34,022 nucleotides of DNA. It comes from Rikenellaceae bacterium (lineage in GTDB: Bacteria; Bacteroidota; Bacteroidia; Bacteroidales; UBA932). This document shows, piece by piece, positions 33,371 through 34,022 of this stretch (the first letter of the stretch is position 1; every line of letters begins with the position of its first letter). Below the pieces are notes generated by a model, which was not told the DNA's origin, searched no databases, and was given only the letters and a program-made list of their open reading frames with translations. The stretch is taken from NCBI GenBank assembly GCA_900767375.1, contig CAAFYX010000017.1, positions 1-34,022 of the forward strand, read 5' to 3'. Position numbers and translations under genes: made by a program.

Positions 33371-34022
33371 TCAGAAGATGATTTCGATCTGTGCGGTCTC
33401 ATTGGCCTTGAACGTGTACTGGACATGGTCGCCCTCCTTGGCCAGTTCCTTGCCGTTTACAAGGATGCGGCAGCCTTCCCGGCGGTTGCGGAGCGTCAGG
33501 GTCTGGACCTGATTGGAGGTGATGGAGGCATGGATGCCCTTCTCGTTCCAGTCCATATGGTTGAGCTTGGCGAAGGTATACAGCCAGACGCCGTCAATGG
33601 CGCCGTGCATCAGGTTGTCCGGCATCACCGGCAGGAGTTCCACAGTGCCGGGCTCGCTGAAGACGCACATCTCCACAAGGAACGCCGGTACAGCGCCCGT
33701 CAGATCCGGGAACACGCCCCTGTAAGGGAAGTGGCTGGTCTGCAGCGTGCGGCGGACGAAGCCGTGGTTGAGCAGCTGGCTCAGATTCTGCTCTGCTTCT
33801 TCCATATCCTTCAGGCGGATGGCCGTGAAGGCACGGTGGATGATGCCATGGGCGGAGTCGTCCTGCTGGGCGCGCTTGCGGTTGGAGATTATGATGGCTT
33901 CCGTCAGTGCGGGATCCTTTTCAGGTGTGACCGCGCGGCCTGGCCATACGTCATAATGGTGGGATACATGGCGGTGGTTGTAGTTCTCCTCGATAGTCGG
34001 CCATGCCCATTCCTTGAGGCCG
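33371..34022 (-). CDS. GH95-like alpha-L-fucosidase, C-terminal part (truncated by window edge)
   Basis: The reading frame is open from the window end to the stop at 33371, so the gene begins outside; about 217 residues are visible. NHRHVSHHYDVWPG is close to the HRHVSHLYGLYPG motif of GH95 fucosidases. It is followed by a helical barrel segment (AHGIIHRAFTAIRLKD) and the C-terminal beta domain with TVELLPVMPDNLMHGAIDG, a recognisable GH95 ending. The region where typical members have GDGGTGWS reads QQDDSAHGIIHRAF, so this is a divergent subgroup. Alpha-galactosidase activity also occurs in GH95. The gene converges with the ABC ATPase operon across 33 bases. Confidence 0.7.
   Translation of the reverse strand, partial: GLKEWAWPTIEENYNHRHVSHHYDVWPGRAVTPEKDPALTEAIIISNRKRAQQDDSAHGIIHRAFTAIRLKDMEEAEQNLSQLLNHGFVRRTLQTSHFPYRGVFPDLTGAVPAFLVEMCVFSEPGTVELLPVMPDNLMHGAIDGVWLYTFAKLNHMDWNEKGIHASITSNQVQTLTLRNRREGCRILVNGKELAKEGDHVQYTFKANETAQIEIIF

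Overview
The window comes from a GC-rich member of the Bacteroidota, most likely Bacteroidales. The lineage is inferred from four things. Starts lack Shine-Dalgarno sequences. Recurring TAnnTTTG boxes lie about 30-60 bases ahead of starts. The long lipoproteins and outer-membrane proteins have Bacteroidota features. The gene families include Bacteroidota-type FtsE, trigger factor and SPT-like acyltransferase, plus clustered secreted glycoside hydrolases. I cannot name a genus. No rRNA, tRNA, CRISPR array, insertion sequence or prophage is visible, and coding density is very high.

Left part (1-15.7 kb, mostly housekeeping). A structured inverted-repeat element (79-205) lies before a phosphohexomutase gene (pgm). 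This converges, with no spacer, on an ftsE-nth pair on the minus strand. A divergent promoter region (about 3250-3300) separates ftsE from a rightward pair: a 991-residue periplasmic TPR protein and an outer-membrane beta-barrel protein. Next comes gyrB with its own promoter, followed 30 bases later by a tightly packed trio: an alpha-oxoamine synthase (serine palmitoyltransferase or sulfonolipid type), a short-chain reductase, and a PgpH-type membrane HD phosphodiesterase. The first two look like consecutive steps of sphingoid or capnoid base synthesis. The third probably degrades c-di-AMP. Trigger factor (tig) follows with its own promoter and ends at a strong bidirectional terminator.

Middle part (15.7-28 kb, minus strand, polysaccharide degradation). 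Operon A (GH97, PA14-containing GH31, GH2, acetylesterase) starts at a recognisable promoter at about 24.5 kb and ends at the shared terminator. The enzyme set fits removal of xylose, galactose and acetyl groups from xyloglucan-like side chains. Operon B (threonine aldolase, phosphate acetyltransferase, an unidentified secreted protein, GH43, GH8) ends at a terminator at 24.55 kb. GH8 and GH43 suggest xylan and arabinose-containing oligosaccharides. No SusC/SusD pair and no regulator is present, so uptake and control must be encoded elsewhere.

Right part (30.2-34 kb). A small lipoprotein, a COG0523 GTPase with an extreme Asp/His-rich metal-binding insert, and a tandem-domain soluble ABC ATPase form one rightward operon closed by a hairpin terminator. 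It converges on the 3' end of a GH95-like fucosidase gene cut by the window edge.

The parts I find most worth following are the lipid-base/c-di-AMP operon, the His/Asp-rich GTPase operon, the GH97 with unusual active-site positions, the uncharacterised TPR/barrel pair, and the 79-205 element.
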